DNA of 64,000 bases from Sapria himalayana (lineage: Eukaryota; Streptophyta; Magnoliopsida; Malpighiales; Rafflesiaceae): the NCBI GenBank assembly GCA_029783825.1, contig JAREIK010002637.1, positions 850,583 to 914,582 on the forward strand, read 5' to 3'. Position numbers and translations under genes: made by a program. Shown piece after piece: positions 1-12,468 of this stretch. How positions within the stretch are numbered: position 1 is the first letter of the stretch; the number at the start of each line of letters is the position of its first letter. The notes beneath the pieces were generated by a model. That model was not told where the DNA came from. It saw only the letters and a list, made by a program, of their open reading frames with translations, and did no database searches.

Positions 1-49
1 AAAGAAGATAAAATTTATAAGTAATTAAAAAATTTATTTAAATATTATG

Positions 50-91
<42 letters not shown>

Positions 92-834
92 GTTTAGCAA
101 GGTTCCAAGCACAAAAATTGATATCATATTTAAAGACGATGACTTTTCAATTTCAACTCGCTAAGAATATACGATGGAATAATTCATCAAATAAATGTGA
201 ATTATTAAGATACTTAGATAATAATTATTATTATATATTATCACAAAGTGATGAAATAGCTTGGACATATTGAGTTAATAAAAATTATATAAATCCATCT
301 TTATCAAACTATCTAAAATGACATAATCTACTGACTCCTTTGATATTAAGTATAATATCAAAATTTATTTTTTTTATGGTTATTTATATTATTTCAAATA
401 AAAAAACTAAATTACGATTAGATATTATGAAAATTTAATAATGCCTAAGATATTTGGAATATGCATAGATAGGTCTTCAAGGCCAAGTCTAAGTATTGCA
501 ACTACATTCAGATGATAATGTACATGATAAAACTTAAAATTGTTAAAATCAAAACCAATTAAAATGAATGATTTGTGATTCTTTAGTTTTTATACTTTAC
601 AACTCAACATTCACCATATTTTTTTGAAAATTTATATTAGCACATTTTATTTTGAAAATCATAGTGTGTACGTTCATCATTTATGTTATTATATTATATG
701 TAATGTTTTTTAACATATTTTAATTAAAATTCTAATTTTAAATTAAAAAGATTGTTTTGAGGTCATATTTTATGTTTTTTTCTAATTTTAAATTTTAAAT
801 TTTATAATTAATTATGTTTATATACATATATATA
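1..834. other. AT-rich sequence, no gene seen
   Basis: It contains an (AT)n microsatellite at about 54-88 and no coding signal on either strand. It is probably decayed repeat. Confidence 0.5.
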
Positions 835-1140
835 ATATATGCAAAAATAGACTATATTGCATTGCAATAGCCAACCTGCCACTAAAGTAGGCATTGCAGT
901 AATGCAGACTACGATCCAAAGCATGGACCCTAGGGTTGTGGACCTGCCAGCCATCTTGGGGCTTAATCAAGGCATTTGGCTTGCTTGGACTCCAAGTTCA
1001 AACCTAGGCTAGTTGCAACTAAATTGTATTGTGAAATAAGCTAGCTTGGGTTAGGCATATGTCAGGTCATGCAAGAACCATGCTCATGGGCCAGTTCATG
1101 CTGACATGGTTCAAAATTACTCGTATGGAACGAAAAGTAC
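835..1140. repeat. GC-richer island, possible non-autonomous DNA transposon body
   Basis: It stands out from AT-rich flanks by composition and carries the GTCAGGTCATGC-type wording also seen near 17370 and 32000. Terminal repeats and a TSD were not found. Confidence 0.3.
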
Positions 1141-2114
1141 ACCCCAATTTGAAAAAAATGACGATATTAATCTAAAACCCCAACAATAAGCATGAGTCTT
1201 ATGTATTAGATACAACCTTTTTCATATTTCATCAGTGATAAGGACAACTATTCATATTAAAATGTCACATTAATACTAAAAATATATATATATATCTCAT
1301 GGGATAATTTGTCTAAAACAATCTAAAAGAACTCTTTTAGTTGATACATTCATATGATTATAACTTATAATTACAATATCATTTATATGTATCACGAACA
1401 AAATAAATCAATTATTTAATCAATATCAAAAAAAAATGAGAAATTATAAACAGAAAAAAAATTCAAATGAAATAACAAATAAAATCTATCAAACCAAACT
1501 CTAAAAGATCATTTATGACCTTGTAATGTTTTTCACAACTTATAACACAACATGGTCTTCTTTGTACAATAAATCATGATGAATACTCCATGTCAATATA
1601 TTCATCAAGATCACTATAAAGAAAAGTATTTCTCAAATTCAATTAATGCATTTTCATCTATGAGAAATAACAAGAATCAAAAGTATCCTTACTAAAATTA
1701 TTTTGTCAATTGTGAATTGGCTACTAGTGAATAAATATGAGTAAGCAATCTAATACATGCAAATAAAATCTCTCATAGCATTTTTAAGCCAATTAACCTT
1801 GTTAAATAACACTTACAACCTAACACATACTTTATTTTTTTTCTCTCAATGTATTACATAACATTTTGTATGCTTTCAAAATTGATACCACTCACAAGTA
1901 ATAGTAGAAACTTTCTCATGATTAGCTCGACAATAAATCAAACATAATCAAACATAATAAAGTTAAAAATGAACAAGTAAAAAAATCAAATATAATCAAA
2001 CATATAGATCATTGCATTAAAGTAAAAAAAAGACAATTTATTAATCACAATTTTAATCTGAACCATCCATGAAATTTATCAATATTGTCAAAAAATATCA
2101 AAAAAGAATATTAT
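1141..2114. other. AT-rich sequence, no gene seen
   Basis: No coding signal, structured repeat or recognisable element end was found here. Confidence 0.5.
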
Positions 2115-2345
2115 AGGTTAAAAACAAGTGGTGTTGGGTCGGCACTGCCTGCTTTTGGTGGCCCAGCAGTGTCATTGTGTCGTGTCAAGCATGGCATGAT
2201 GCGATTGTTATATTGTGATGTGCTGGAATGGTTAAACTTATAGGGTGCCGACACAGCTGAAATTAAGGGTGACCAGGAATGGCATGTAGCCTAGTTTTAA
2301 ATCAAGTCATGCCATGCAGGGTTGGGTAAATCTAGAAAAACCAGC
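2115..2345. repeat. GC-richer hAT-like segment heading dispersed-repeat copy A
   Basis: The wording (GGTCGGCAC..., GTCATGCCATGC) resembles the GC-rich heads at 7593-7990 and 30918-31003/31967-32160. Each of these is followed by the same AT-rich repeat, so the two parts probably form one element. Confidence 0.4.
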
Positions 2346-3052
2346 ACAAACCAGAATATACACATAGTCACACTCTCAAAATATAAACTAACACCATCAT
2401 TCTAAATGAAAAAAAAATGAAAGAATTTCAATTAGTAAAGCCATAAAATAATAAAATAAAGATAATGCAATGTTCATGGTGGTGACTACTTATTGAAGAT
2501 CATCACATATTACTCTAATTGATTCTAATCTTCACAACTTCAAATTTCAGCTTATAAATCATGATGTACATCTCATTGTAGTATTTTGATTTGATCTTGA
2601 AGACTCTATTCATATATCTTTTTAATTTTTAAGCATAAAATAATTTATATAAATATTAATTATAAATTTGTTCATATATCTAAAAAAATATTTAGTCGTA
2701 TAAAAAATAGACATTATTTACTATACTAAACACCAAATTGATTAATAGAACATATGTTATTTTAGAAAACACAGAAAATATAAATTCATATAATTTTTAT
2801 TAACTTAATATATCGAAATTATTTATATCACTGTGATTAGATAAAATAGTAATGAATATTTAGGCATCTCAATAACTTTTATATATTTGATTGATCATCA
2901 TGTTGTTAACTTTTAACTAACTAAATAGAAAAATTATCATTTTGGAATATGGTTACAATCTATAAATATGATTCATGTGGATAATTAATACAACTATATA
3001 TGTATTTTATAATATTTCGGACTCATTTACTTTTGACGGTAAAAGTCATATA

Positions 3053-3616
3053 CAATTGTGAAAGACACAAGGCGTACCAAGACACAAAATCCTCCTGGAG
3101 CCTTATGGCATAAGGCACCCCCTTAAGGTGCGGGTATTTTATATAAGACACACCATATTTTACATATATATTTTTTAAAATATAATCAAATATATTAATC
3201 CAAAAATATACTTACACCTATCCACTAGCCTATTGCACATCACCCCTCTCCCTGTAGCTCTTCGAGGAGCTCAACGAAGAGCTCTTGAAGCTCGAGGAAG
3301 TGCTCCATGGAGTTTGACCAAGAGCTCTAGGAGCTCCATGGAGCTCAACCACAAGCTCCATGCAGCGCATTTTCAAGCTCCATCGAGCTCCTGGTCAAAC
3401 TCTATGGAGCTTGTCGAGCTTCTAGAGCTCGATGGATGGCAACCTGCACAGAGGCATTCCTGTGGAAAGCTTTGCACCTTAGGAAAGGCACATGCCTTTT
3501 CTACTATTTGTGTGCTTGTGTGAACAAACCTCAACCCGGCAAAGGCGAGGCACCGTGTATGTTCCTCACTTGCACCTGAGCCTAGGTATGCCTAAAATGT
3601 GCTTTTCACAACTATG
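3053..3616. mobile_element. Non-autonomous hAT-like element (564 bp) with 8-bp TSD
   Basis: The left end is CAATTGTGAAAGACACAAGG and the right end read inward is CATAGTTGTGAAAAGCAC, so the termini are imperfect inverted repeats. The flanks are GTCATATA (3045-3052) and GTCATACA (3617-3624), an 8-bp duplication with one mismatch, as hAT transposases produce. The AAGGCGTACC-type subterminal text matches the elements at 23909 and 35010. Confidence 0.75.
3255..3430. repeat. Cluster of GAGCTC/AGCTC motifs with a long imperfect hairpin
   Basis: GAGCTC or AGCTC recurs many times. Arms 3303-3326 and 3386-3409 are inverted copies matching at 22 of 24 positions. It lies inside the 564-bp MITE. A similar cluster occurs at 41385-41500. 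Confidence 0.7.
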
Positions 3617-5640
3617 GTCATACATGCAACTAAATAATAAAGAGAATTATATTCAAATATTTTAAATACTTTCTTTCAATCATAATAGTCATGTCACCAA
3701 AATATAAATATCCTCTATATATATTAAACATATTTCTCATGTAGGATATGAATTTATGTACAATGCAGAATGTGAGAGTATATATAGATAAATACAAGTT
3801 TATCATATTATAAAACATTTTTAATAAATTAAAAAAAAAATCATTTATTCTAATCTGATTCATTAATTAAAATTTTACTAATTTTACTATTAATAAAGTC
3901 AAATACAACATATTAATGATCAACATATAAATTTTCATCATGTATGCTAAAAATTATTAGTGTCTGACATCTAGATATTTTTTTTTCTCTTTTTGATTTA
4001 TTGAATTCCATAGATCCTAAAATTTTTATAGTCTATTAGATGACTTAGAATATTTTAATATATTTCTAAAATATTCTAAAAAGTATAAAATTATTTTTAA
4101 GTTTGTTTGTATTATTAGATGTATTATGTAACACATAAATCTAGCATAAAAATTTTAATATATGTATTTTATAATATTTTTGACTCATTTGACCTTAACC
4201 CTAAAAACCATATGTACAACTAAATAATAAAAAGATTGAATAATATTTAAGTATTTTAAATTAATAGTCATATCATCAAAATATGCATGTTCTCTATGTT
4301 GATTAAACACATTAATCATGTTGGATTTGGACTTATGTACAATATAGAATATGAGAGTATATACAGATGAACACGAGTTCATATTATAAAATATTTTTTA
4401 TGAATTTAAAAAAAATATCATATATTCAGATTCTATTTATTAATTATCATTTTACTAATTATACTATTACTAAAATCAGATATATCATATTAATAATCAA
4501 CACATAAATTTTACATTAAATATATTAAATTATAATAGTATCTGACATCTAATTGTATCTGACGTCTAATTAATTTGCTTGTATATATCTAACATAAAAA
4601 ATATTAACTAAGAAAATCTCTCTCATATTTTTATGAATATATTTACTACAATATCATATTAGAAGTAATATCAAATATTATATTATAATTTTATTTTGCA
4701 TTTCAACTTTCTAAAAATTTTCAAAAACTTTCGTATATAAATAATAATGTCATTATAAAAATAAAAGAACTAAAAAAACTAAAATATTTTTTTATTTAAT
4801 TTCCAAATAAAATCAAAAAAGCAAGCAGTCACGCATACAAAAAAATATCATCAAGTGTAGTTCTTATATTGGATATAAATGACATCACTTCATAATATTT
4901 TCTTAAGTTCATTAATTATTAATTATTTTTTAATTCTATAATTTTTTAATATATCATTCATATTGAATAACTTAACAATCCTATGATAAACAGGATTGAT
5001 ACATTTATATATATAATAAACTATTTTTGAATCTTTCACAAATTAATATAAAAATTTGACATCAACAATCAACCTAACAAAATCTTCTTTAACAATCTCA
5101 TCACGATAAATAAAATGGGTCAATAAACTTAAAATTAATTTAAATTCAATAACTTTATCACTAAGCTAGAATTGCCTATAATTCAAAATACTATGTATTT
5201 TGGTGCATGTTGAAACTGTCTCCTAAAATATTTGTACAACTAGTTTTAAAACTATAATTCAAAACACTATCTTACAACTAGTTTTACAACTATAATTTTT
5301 TTATAATTCCTCTGTTTATCATAATCTTCTTTGATTTCTTTAATATTTTCATTTTTTAACTATATTAAAGTAATTCTAAACTTGAGATATTTTTTTATAT
5401 AACTTATTTTTTTATGTACTTGAACCAATCTATGATCAGAAAATAAATTAGTCTTAGATCTTCCAATCGACTTATCATTATATATATTAAATTTATTTAT
5501 AATATTTATTTCATTTTCATGATCAACAATATTTAATATGTTTTACAAAGTTAAAAATAAATATATGTTAATTATCTTGTTGAAGTTTAGAAAAAATTTT
5601 ACTATTACTTTTAAATTTTTTTATTATTTATCTATTTAAT

Positions 5641-6604
5641 GAGAACATCTAACTTGGGACTACCCCGATCAGTGTCTCCCTCTGTGGAAAGGCATTGATA
5701 TATGTTATTTTATATTAAGTTTAATTTTATTTGTCTCAAATTTTTAAACAGTATTGGTGGAATAACAATCTGAAGTCATATATTTCCTATGTGAAAAAGA
5801 GGGAAGTAAACCCTACGGAAGAGTAAGAATTCACAACTCATGTGCACCCTCTCCCATTATCACACACCATTTTGTGTGACAAAAATAAAAAAAAAAATGG
5901 GAGGGGAAGGAGAGATAGTCGAGCCATAAACACTAGGTGTGCCATTGTTACCCTTGTGCAACAATGTGGAAATCTGTGCATGAACTGCAACTGTGTACAC
6001 AACAGTAGATATGGATACCCAATGCAGTGTGCAACAGTGGGTACAACAGTGTGTTTAACAATGTGCACAATAGTAAAAGTTTAAAAAGATTGATTGCTGT
6101 TAAAAAGAATAATAGTAATGAAAGAATAAAGTCCTTGCAGCCGAATGTTTTTAATCCTTACTTTGGTGATGCTGGAAAAAAATGGACATTGTGGATTTAT
6201 TATTTGTGTGGCAAACCCAATTGAGGTGAAAGAAATTTCTGCTCTACAAACATACAATTGGCAGTGTAATCTGCATAGTTTTGCTTATCATCCAAGTGGA
6301 AATCAACAAATTTGATGCTGATTTTGTCTGAACGAACCTGTTCTTATTTGTCAAATAATACTTTACTTAAAGAACACAATTTTACATCCAGGAAAAATCA
6401 TTCATCTAATAAATATGGATGCATGTTTCTTAAATTATCTGAGGGTTATTTCACAGACTTCTTTGATTGTCTGTGCCTACAACCTTTTTCATTGTCAAAT
6501 TTGTTCCCTGAACAAAAATCTCTACTTGCAATAGAAGTTGGTACTGCTGCTTCTGTTGAAACTTTCTGCTGAATTTGACTTGTGTTGCTTTTCCTTGCAT
6601 CTAG
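5641..6604 (+). other. Sequence upstream of the eIF5 relic, possibly its former 5' UTR and intron
   Basis: Just before the relic's ATG is a pyrimidine-rich run ending in TTGCATCTAG, which looks like a splice acceptor. This suggests the copied locus kept a 5'-UTR intron and so may be a DNA-level duplicate and not a retrocopy. The part before about 6100 is GT/AC-rich and unassigned. Confidence 0.3.
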
Positions 6605-7503
6605 ATGGTTTTACAAAATAGTGGTGCATCCATCTGTAAAGATGCATTCTATAGATATAAAATGGCAAGATGGTCACAAAAATTGAAGGAAGGGGTAATG
6701 GAATCAAGACAAATGTGGTCAAACATGGTGGAGATTGCCAAGGCACTAGCTAGACCTCCTTTGTATACCACAAAATAATTTGGCAATGAGATTGGAGCCC
6801 AATTAAAATTTGATGTCAGAACTGGAATTGCACTTGAGAATGATTTCATGATACCGAAAACTTGTAGCACTTTTGGAGAACTTCATCGAGAAATATGTTC
6901 AATGCTAAGGCTGTGGGAATCATGAGACAGCTCAATATCTCAAAGTTACAGTTGATTGTGCTTAAGTGTGTGCATATGGATTTGTTTCATATGTTGATGT
7001 GAGAGATAAACTCGTGACCTTCATTCTCAAGAACCAACCTGAACCAAAGAAAACTTCTTGTAGCAAAGTAATCAGAAGAGCAGAGAGAGATAGGGTCAAA
7101 GAGGTAGAAGCTTTAGATAAGGAACAGAAGAAACTCAGAAACGATGCAATAAAGAAGAATAGTTTGGGGGGGGGGGGGGGGGGGGGGGGGGGGTGGTGAC
7201 ATTCATTCAAAGGTACCTATGCTAAGAAGAAGTGCAATGACTGATGAAGATCATTCACCTCAAATCCTCATTAATGATAATTGATAACCATCTTGCAACT
7301 GTGTACAACATAGTTAAATAAGATGATGATGATGTTCGGTGGCAGACATATACTTCTCTAAAAGCTGCCCAGCAGCACATTCAGGAGCAGTGAACTGCTG
7401 TTACTGCTAATATGATTTTTCTTTTTACAGATAGCAAGAAATCTAAGTGTATGAATAAGGATGCTGATGAACAAGAAATGCTTAGCCCAATTAAAGACTC
7501 TTA
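6605..7503 (+). pseudogene. Decayed copy of translation initiation factor eIF5 (N-terminal half)
   Basis: Segments in shifting frames match plant eIF5 in order: the start VLQNSGAS..DAFYRYKM, EGRGNGIKTNVV, MVEIAKALARPP.YTTK, FGNEIGAQLKFD, then YVQC-stop-GCGNHET around the zinc finger, CAYGFVSYVDVRDKLVTFIL, a Lys/Glu-rich RRAERDRVKEVEALDKEQKK stretch, and DDDDVRWQTYTS near 7325. In living cells eIF5 is the GTPase activator of eIF2 during start-codon selection. This copy has several frameshifts and stops (for example TAA at about 6775 and within the zinc finger), a poly-G expansion, and no C-terminal W2 domain. It stops where a hAT-like end begins at 7593. The coding part is uninterrupted by introns, which also fits what I recall of plant eIF5 genes. 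It lies antisense to the E4 gene. Confidence 0.85.
7166..7193 (+). repeat. Poly-G run of 28 bases
   Basis: Twenty-eight consecutive G residues within the eIF5 relic. It can form G-quadruplexes and is prone to length error in sequencing. Confidence 0.9.
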
Positions 7504-7592
7504 AACACCAATTCTCCAGAAAAATTGTTCACAGTGTTTCTGTTAAGATTTTGCTGATTCATGTCACACTGGAACTGCCACGAATGTGATAT

Positions 7593-7990
7593 TAGAGGTG
7601 TCAATAGGGTTGTGTCAACCCGGCACGGTTTGAATTTTAGTGGCCAAGTTTGACCAGAGTTCCGGACACAACATGAATTGGGTATCACTTATCATGGTCA
7701 TGCCAGCACGGCAACATGGGAGGTAGTCAGGCATGACCCAATGACATGACTTCCTCAGCCAAGTGTAGCAGATCACGGCAGATCGGACTGGGTCATACTG
7801 AATTAGTCATGGACCAAGCCGCCTGCAGCTTGGTTTGACCATGGCATTGGGCCACAGGCTGGCATTGATAGTAGCCACTGGCCACTTCCCGTGCAGCCTT
7901 GCCCCCATACCCAGCTATCACTGGCCAATCAGTCAGGGGCCCAGCAGCCAATGTCACTAGCTGTGACCACTAGCCCTAGGCACTGACGTT
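7593..7990. mobile_element. hAT-like element end, GC-rich head of dispersed-repeat copy B
   Basis: It starts TAGAGGTGTCAA at 7593, the terminus used by the TSD-proven elements at 24315 and 58325. The far end was not found. The following AT-rich repeat may be its body. Confidence 0.5.
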
Positions 7991-10440
7991 GTCAGATAAA
8001 ATTTGTCTTTAAATAAAAATTTAATTTTTAAATATTTAAATATTAAAAAAAATTGCATTACATTATAAATAAAAATGAATATAAAATAAATCAATAAAGA
8101 ATATATATGTATTTCTTGATTTCGTTTTAATCATAATATCACAAATAACATTACATTAGAAAATTATAAAATTATGAAAATCAACAACAATTAGTAACAA
8201 TTACATGTCGGTAATCTAATATTCATGATTAATCTGTATGGTTCGAATTATCATATTTCAAGGTCATAGTCGTAACTTCATTATCATCAATGTCGTGTGA
8301 GTCATCATCCACTACAAACTCTTTCACTTGATATTGAAGACTTATATGTGAATTATCTCACACTTTTAAGCATGACAATACTTGTATAATATCTAATCAT
8401 ATTGTCAATTTTATATTTAAATAACACTTACAATCATAAAAAAAGAAGACTACTATTATGTTAAAACATTATAAGAGTTAGTAGATTACGTATCATCTTA
8501 TATAATAAGAAATAAGTGGATTTATATAATTTTTATTAATTCAATATATTAAAATTATTAATATCATGTAATAAAATAAAATAGTAATCAATATTTAAGT
8601 ATAAAAATATTTAACTTTTATTTAATAAATTACCTCATTATTTGTCTCTAGCTAACTAAATAAAATAAAAAATATTATTTCTAATTATGATACTCAAGTT
8701 CATACTCAGAATTTTACAAAAATTATCATATCTAGTATCATAATATCTCAATATATTACATAATTATTCGTAATTCCTATTATCTAAATCTTCTACTTGA
8801 TTCATGCAGGGAAATATGAATTTTAACATAATTTCTACTTATATTACTTTAACCCTATGACCCATATAGACAATCAAATAATAAGGAGAAAGAATTGATA
8901 AACAATATTTTTAAAACTTATTTTCATCTTAAATAGTCATGATACTAAAATTAGGATATTCTTTATAATTGTTAAATATATTATTAATATTATATATGTA
9001 CCTAAGTATTATACATATGATATGTATGTTTACAGACAAACATATATTTCTTATACTATAAAAAATTTAAAAGAAAAAATTTATCTTACAATCTAAATCA
9101 TCAAAATTATTTTGTTACTTTTACTATTAATATAGTAAGATATCACTTATTCATAGCTAATACATAAATCAAACATTAGGTAAATATGCTTCCAAAAATG
9201 TATGTTATTCATTTAATTTTTTTTTCTTTTTTATGTCAAATGACAACTATAGAATATAAAACTCTTATTATCTGATATGTATTTTAAGATGTTTTAATGA
9301 ATTTTTTATGTTTATTAATATGAGATAAATTATTTTATTTCTACATACACTATTAGATAAATTATTTTTTTTCTATTTTATGTCAAATGACAAATATATG
9401 ACACATACATGTAACGTAAAAAATATCAACTAAGGATTTATCTCTAATAGTTCTCATAAATATATTAATTACGATATCATTATTTGAAACTTTATCGAAT
9501 ATAATACAAAACATTTTATTTTTAAATATAATATTTCCTAAAATTATCAACTGACACACATATATGATAAAACCATTATGAGAATAAAAAATCTTATAAA
9601 CTCCTAAATTTTTTTTATTTGTTTTCTATTTAGAATTAATATAAAAAACAGTGACACATGCGAATACAATGTCATCATGACTAGTCCAAATGTGGAATAT
9701 CATGAAGACTACACCATTATATTTCCTAAGTTAATTAATTACTAATTTTTTTCCTAAGTTAAAGTATTTTAATATGACATTTTTACTGAATGACCTAGAA
9801 AATGTATGATAAACAAGCTGAGAAAAAATTTATATAATATGAACTAGTTTATAATCCTTCAAAATTTTAATAAAAATATTTATACTAGAAGATCAAAATT
9901 TTAATCTAATATCTTTTAATTTTGTTGTTTTTTTGTTCAAACTCATTATAAAAAATAAAGAAGATCAATGAACCTGAAATTAATCTAACTTTAAAAACCT
10001 CATCATTCAATTGGATTACATCTAGTATCCAATGTATCATATTTTTTTTATATATTAATTAATATATCTCTTAAAGTGCACAATTTCATCGGTACTCCTA
10101 TATGATACATTATATTGAATATTCTTTGATATCCTTATAATTTTTATTTTTTATTATAAAGTATGTCTACTGTACTGAAATTTAGCTATTTTTATATTTT
10201 TTAGGCACATTGATAAAAGTCATGAGAAAAAATATAATTTCAATATCAAACCTTTCTGTTGGATTATCATTATTATATATGTCTATGTCTAATTTATTTT
10301 CATAATATTTATTATTCATACTTTTTTTTTAATCTAAGAGTCTAGAAGTATAAGAAAAAGAATAATATTTTTATAATTTTTACTTATTATTAATTTATTT
10401 ATTTATTTAAAATATATTAATTAGAATAAAATATATGCAA
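7991..10440. repeat. Large AT-rich dispersed repeat, copy B
   Basis: 8280-8380 aligns by eye with 34880-34980 (GAGTCATCATCC, then CTCTTTCACT), and 8500-8700 aligns with copies A, C and D. Minus-strand translation near 8320 gives an acidic tail reminiscent of hAT transposase C-termini, which is weak evidence. Confidence 0.5.
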
Positions 10441-12263
10441 CGCAATGCATATCTTTACTTTATGACGGCAGTAGGTACGTTTTTACCTTCACCTCATATA
10501 ATTATGCCTCGTACTCAAAGTTACAATTCATCACTAAAATTATTTATGTGCTTTATCAAAATTATAATTATAAATATAAAAAAAATTGTGATCACTATGA
10601 TGCTTTTTAAAATTTATAAAAAAAAGGAGAGTCATTTAGTAGATAAATCTGACCACCATAAGATTTTACTCATTTAGCCATTTGATTAAATCAAACAATT
10701 GACAAAATAAAAATTTTTATTAATTTTTTTTAGCCAACAAGAAAGCACTAGGCGATATCCTGTTGGGTTAACTATGATGCATGTGCCTTATGGGCAATCT
10801 TTTAAAAATGCATGCATTTTTGAAATGTGACTCAAGTGCATTTTTGAAATGTGACTCGTGCTACATTTTGTTCCTCGCATATCAAGCATGCAGGTCATGC
10901 CACAAACCAGCACAAATTCAATTCAAACATGATTCACATTATAATCTTCTTTTTTCTTATTAATCTGGTAATCCACGTAATTCACACTATATATTCTCAA
11001 TGCCAATTATATGTTCTAAGATTCTCCAAGGTGGCTTAGAACATAAGTTTTATTACAATGTTTGAGAATATTTAATCTATTCCAGATAGCAACAATCCAT
11101 CATGATTTATCTCAATGTGACCTGACACAGTCGTACACACAAAAATAATTAACATGCACATGGTTTAGAATTATGTTAGCTTGATAATCACATTATCAAT
11201 GTCCCCATCATCAATTCAACATGATGTACACTTCTTATTTTAAAAAAAAAATATTTTTTATTCATTTTTATAAAATAATTAAAACTAGGTTTAATTATGA
11301 TAGATGATTTCAAAGAGCAATAATATCACTGATTATACATCATGAGTGTTTGCTTTCATTTTTAAAAAGTACAAGCATTCATCAATCACTTTTTACAAAT
11401 ATTTCACTACAAATTATTAAATCAACTAGATATTTTCTTCAACCACCCCAAACCACATATCATACAAGCTGTTTTGTACCTTCTAGTGAGATTAAAGCAA
11501 ATTGATTCAGATAAAAGATACAATTGTTACAAATCAATGTGAATAAAATCATCATTCAAGGCAATGATTAAGTTAAATATCTAGCAACTCAAACAAATCC
11601 TTCCAAGTCCAAACAAAATTTTACACGAACAAGCTTAGACAACATCAACATTTATTAGTTTTAGATGAAGATGGCACTTTGTGTGAGAAGATGATTTTAT
11701 CCTAATGAAAATAAATAGAAGATATACTTGCAAATAATAAGCAAGCATTCATTTTTTTTATTAATACCAAATTCAGATAACATTCTCTCATCATTTTTAA
11801 TAATAGATATTAACCTCTGAATGAATAATCAAACCATTGAATGACATCCATTCAGAAAAATAACTCTTTGACAACAAATCAAGTTTTAGGTAAGAAGAAA
11901 CAATAATGCACCAATCAAGACTGAAATTTCATATTGCATCTCAAAAAAATGTTAACTTATCACAAAAAAGATGATTTATTAAATTTGTAATGATTTACAA
12001 AGGATATTAATTGATTGAAGATTACTTTTCCAGAGCTTTATTATGCATGTTAATTTTCTTAATAAACAGAAATTTCTCAAGAGTATTTTCCCCATTTACT
12101 AGAAAGGCTACAAGAGATTTGAATATAAAAAGGTTAAACAAATATGATCCCACCAAACTCATCCCTCTTTTGTCCATTATGATGGAATCATATAAAACAA
12201 GTGCACGATATATCATTTGTACCTTAAATGCTATCAAATTTTCTATGATCATGAAGAAATTAC
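10441..12263. other. AT-rich sequence next to exon 2, no gene seen
   Basis: It includes a short tandem duplication at about 10811-10858 (unit TGCATTTTTGAAATGTGACT). No recognised element or coding signal. Confidence 0.5.
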
Positions 12264-12468
12264 CTGCATATGTGCTCTGGAAGAATTCCTATTAATAGCT
12301 TCCGCAAGAAACTGAAGAACATTTGCACGGGTATCAGTGTTCATAAGAAGAGTAAGGAAAACTTCTTTAAGGCCATCATACAAGATATTCATGAGACGAC
12401 TGATCGAATTGAAAGATGACAGCAAATCAGAAGGGCGACGAGTTGATGCCATGGAAAAGCATTGCTGC
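12264..12468 (-). CDS. UBE4: Ubiquitin conjugation factor E4 (UFD2/MUSE3-like), exon 2
   Basis: This 205-bp exon encodes QQCFSMASTRRPSDLLSSF, then a block with MNILYDGLKEV, TDTRANVLQFLAEAI and NRNSSRAHMQ. That block directly follows exon 1 in plant UFD2/E4 proteins. The acceptor is ATATCAG before 12468 and the donor is CAG/GTAATT at 12264/12263, both canonical. The first G of this exon completes the GGG codon left as GG by exon 1, so the frame is restored exactly (D-V-G-Q-Q-C). The exon is intact, with no stop or frameshift. A start at the upstream Met (12488) is a shadow, since it lies in the intron. The next expected segment (V-D-P then a conserved SCASSGMF-like block in homologues, from memory of the family) is not found at lower coordinates. 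Confidence 0.95.

Larger units (their letters stand above)
2350..5640. repeat. Large AT-rich dispersed repeat, copy A (interrupted by a MITE)
   Basis: Segment 2740-2960 aligns by eye with 8500-8680, 32680-32850 and 39770-39915 (shared TCATATAATTTTTATTAA-like text). Inside it, 3620-3990 and 4185-4560 are an imperfect direct duplication of about 380 bp. It is interrupted by the element at 3053-3616. No intact reading frame is seen. It may be a decayed DNA transposon. Confidence 0.55.
1..12263 (-). other. UBE4: Start of intron 2 of the UFD2/MUSE3-like gene, or downstream sequence if the gene is broken
   Basis: A good donor (CAG/GTAATT) ends exon 2 at 12264. I looked on the minus strand of 1-12263 for the next conserved E4 block and saw nothing convincing. 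Either intron 2 exceeds 12.2 kb or the 3' part of the gene is lost or moved. The tract holds two dispersed-repeat copies, a MITE and an eIF5 pseudogene. Confidence 0.6.

Noticed and set aside
3233..3523. 96-codon frame
   Set aside because: It is translated from the GAGCTC repeat cluster within a MITE.
6962..7210. Minus-strand frame with a polyproline run
   Set aside because: It is the reverse of the eIF5 relic and its poly-G tract.
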